Below, piece after piece: positions 62,971 through 64,000 of a stretch of DNA of 64,000 bases. The position numbers and the translations under genes were made by a program. The stretch is from Verrucomicrobiaceae bacterium. GTDB lineage: Bacteria; Verrucomicrobiota; Verrucomicrobiia; Verrucomicrobiales; Akkermansiaceae. Each line of letters opens with the position of its first letter. Position 1 is the first letter of the stretch. The stretch covers positions 1 through 64,000 of the forward strand of contig JAIYDP010000116.1 in NCBI GenBank assembly GCA_027487435.1. Direction: 5' to 3'. The notes beneath the pieces are model-generated. The model was not told the origin of the DNA and searched no databases. It saw only the letters and a list, made by a program, of their open reading frames with translations.

Positions 62971-64000
62971 ATGAAACGTCATCTACTCCTCGCCATCACC
63001 CTACCCTTTTTCCTCGCCCAGTGCCAAAAGCCCGCTCCCACCAGCACGGCTCCAACTCCCGCGACTCCTTCACCATCCGTCACAGCGGCAACCGCAGTCA
63101 CCGACCCCGCGGAAGCGAAAAATTCCGTGCTGCGTGTGAACTCCACACTCCAAAAATGGAATGCTGTGCAGCCATGGGAAAAGTCCCCACCCACTTACCG
63201 CCGTGCCCTCGGCGCCATCGTCAACTCGAAAAACGCCTCTGCTGTACTCACCACCGCAGAAATGGTCGCCGATGCCGTATTCCTGGAACTTGAATCTATC
63301 GACGGCAAAGAGCTCGTCACTGCTCGCGTCGCCACCGTGGACTACGAGGCCAACCTTGCCCTACTCGTTCCCGCTGAAGAAAAAGGCAACAGCATCTTCG
63401 CTAACACCACACCCCTTTCGATTGCTGCGCCGCCGGCCATGAACTCGTCGCTCGACATCGTGCAAATCGAGGAAAACAGCCAGACACTCATCACCAACGG
63501 TATCCTCCAACGCGTCGATGTCGCATCCAGCTTCCTTCCCTCCCAGCTCTTCCTCACCTACCAGCTCAAGGCCTCGATGCAATCCAGTGCTTCTTCCTTC
63601 TCCGTCCCCGTCTTCGATCAAGGAAAACTCGCTGGCCTCCTCAGCTCCTACGACACCGAAGAACAACTCTGCGATGTCATCGCCACCGCCCTGCTCGACC
63701 GATTCCTCAAAGAGTCCCAAAAAGATACCTACCAAGGCTTCCCTAACCTAGGCATCGCCGCCGCCACCACCGAGGACCAACATTACCGCAATTGGCTAAA
63801 AATCCCCGATACCGCAGGCGGCATCGTCATCACCAAAGTCCGCAAACAATCCGCCGCAGACCTCGCAGGTCTTCTCCCGGACGACGTGATTCTCGCCATC
63901 GATGGCCAAGAAATCGACCGACGGGGCTACTACAAAGACTCCATCTACGGCCAACTCTACTGGATCCAACTCGTTCGCGGCACCAAATCCACAGGCGACA
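62971..64000 (+). CDS. HtrA-like pseudoprotease with PDZ domain, cut by the window edge
   Basis: At least 343 residues, continuing past the right edge. The N-terminus MKRHLLLAITLPFFLAQCQK has the lipobox LAQC, so it is probably an acylated lipoprotein. The fold follows that of the protease before it (VLTTAEMVADAVFLEL, VDYEANLALLV, SSFSVPVFDQGKLAGLL), but at the aligned catalytic places there are Glu97 for His, Asn128 for Asp and Phe210 for Ser, so all three residues are lost. A PDZ domain follows at about 290-343 (GGIVITKVRKQSAADLAGLLPDDVILAIDGQEI). I infer a regulatory or scaffold partner for the active HtrA. The gene has no in-window stop. Confidence 0.8.
   Translation, partial: MKRHLLLAITLPFFLAQCQKPAPTSTAPTPATPSPSVTAATAVTDPAEAKNSVLRVNSTLQKWNAVQPWEKSPPTYRRALGAIVNSKNASAVLTTAEMVADAVFLELESIDGKELVTARVATVDYEANLALLVPAEEKGNSIFANTTPLSIAAPPAMNSSLDIVQIEENSQTLITNGILQRVDVASSFLPSQLFLTYQLKASMQSSASSFSVPVFDQGKLAGLLSSYDTEEQLCDVIATALLDRFLKESQKDTYQGFPNLGIAAATTEDQHYRNWLKIPDTAGGIVITKVRKQSAADLAGLLPDDVILAIDGQEIDRRGYYKDSIYGQLYWIQLVRGTKSTGD

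Overview
The window looks like chromosomal DNA of a member of the Verrucomicrobiota. The clearest lineage marker is the 1177-residue protein at 49352-52885. Its start, a Phe-Ala-Leu-Ile prepilin-type segment running into a long transmembrane helix and an Ala/Ser-rich tail, is that of the Verru_Chthon cassette protein A family, which I know only from this phylum. A ZnuD-like TonB receptor, a UbiA prenyltransferase, DsbD and several Sec or Tat signal peptides fit a diderm heterotroph. Many genes are packed with 4-base ATGA overlaps.

Left end (1-9000): the last three repeats of a CRISPR array (37-nt repeats, 28-30-nt spacers) sit just downstream of a five-gene leftward operon. In transcription order it encodes a CorA-like membrane protein with two C-terminal helices, a Cas10 without HD domain, a Cas7-Cas5-like fusion, a double Cas7 (Cas7-2x) and a very large RAMP of the TIGR03986 kind. 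This is a compact type III system, closest in layout to III-D and III-Dv. I infer that Cas10 makes a nucleotide second messenger and the membrane protein is the effector. No cas1, cas2, cas6 or separate small subunit is visible; they could lie beyond the left edge.

9000-28000 is mixed housekeeping and accessory sequence: a Tat-exported ADP-ribose/CDP-alcohol pyrophosphatase-like enzyme; a four-gene operon (DCC/DUF393 protein, two small membrane proteins, wax-synthase-like MBOAT) behind a perfect palindrome; a TonB receptor; a Tat-exported intradiol dioxygenase; a VapBC-type toxin-antitoxin pair; a KH-R3H RNA-binding protein; DoxX; a thioesterase; an enoyl reductase; a MoxR ATPase with its membrane partner; a cyclase; a sulfatase; free methionine sulfoxide reductase; an alpha/beta hydrolase; and a nucleoside transporter.

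28000-40000 is dominated by secreted or envelope proteins: a 1298-residue metzincin-like protein with cadherin-type repeats, a TIM-barrel isomerase, a TPR-redoxin fusion, DsbD, and a glycine-rich RRM protein with a clear terminator.

40000-54000: pgi, then an 811-base gene-free stretch holding a 21-bp periodic array (14 copies of ACAATGAA). An M42 peptidase follows, then a rightward run of DUF2851, dprA, hisF, a coiled-coil membrane protein, a LURP-one-like protein and a UbiA enzyme, then the Verru_Chthon A protein with a small secreted partner.

54000-64000: a cluster of palindromic dispersed elements, including an 89-bp cloverleaf-like element with three perfect or near-perfect palindromes. 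Then come an aminotransferase-aspS-hydrolase operon, an L,D-transpeptidase, ychF, an HtrA-like protease and, running off the right edge, a second HtrA-like protein that has lost all three catalytic residues. Three families of short intergenic repeats are described (REP-like element, 36-bp gene-end repeat, 89-bp cloverleaf). No rRNA or tRNA gene was recognised.
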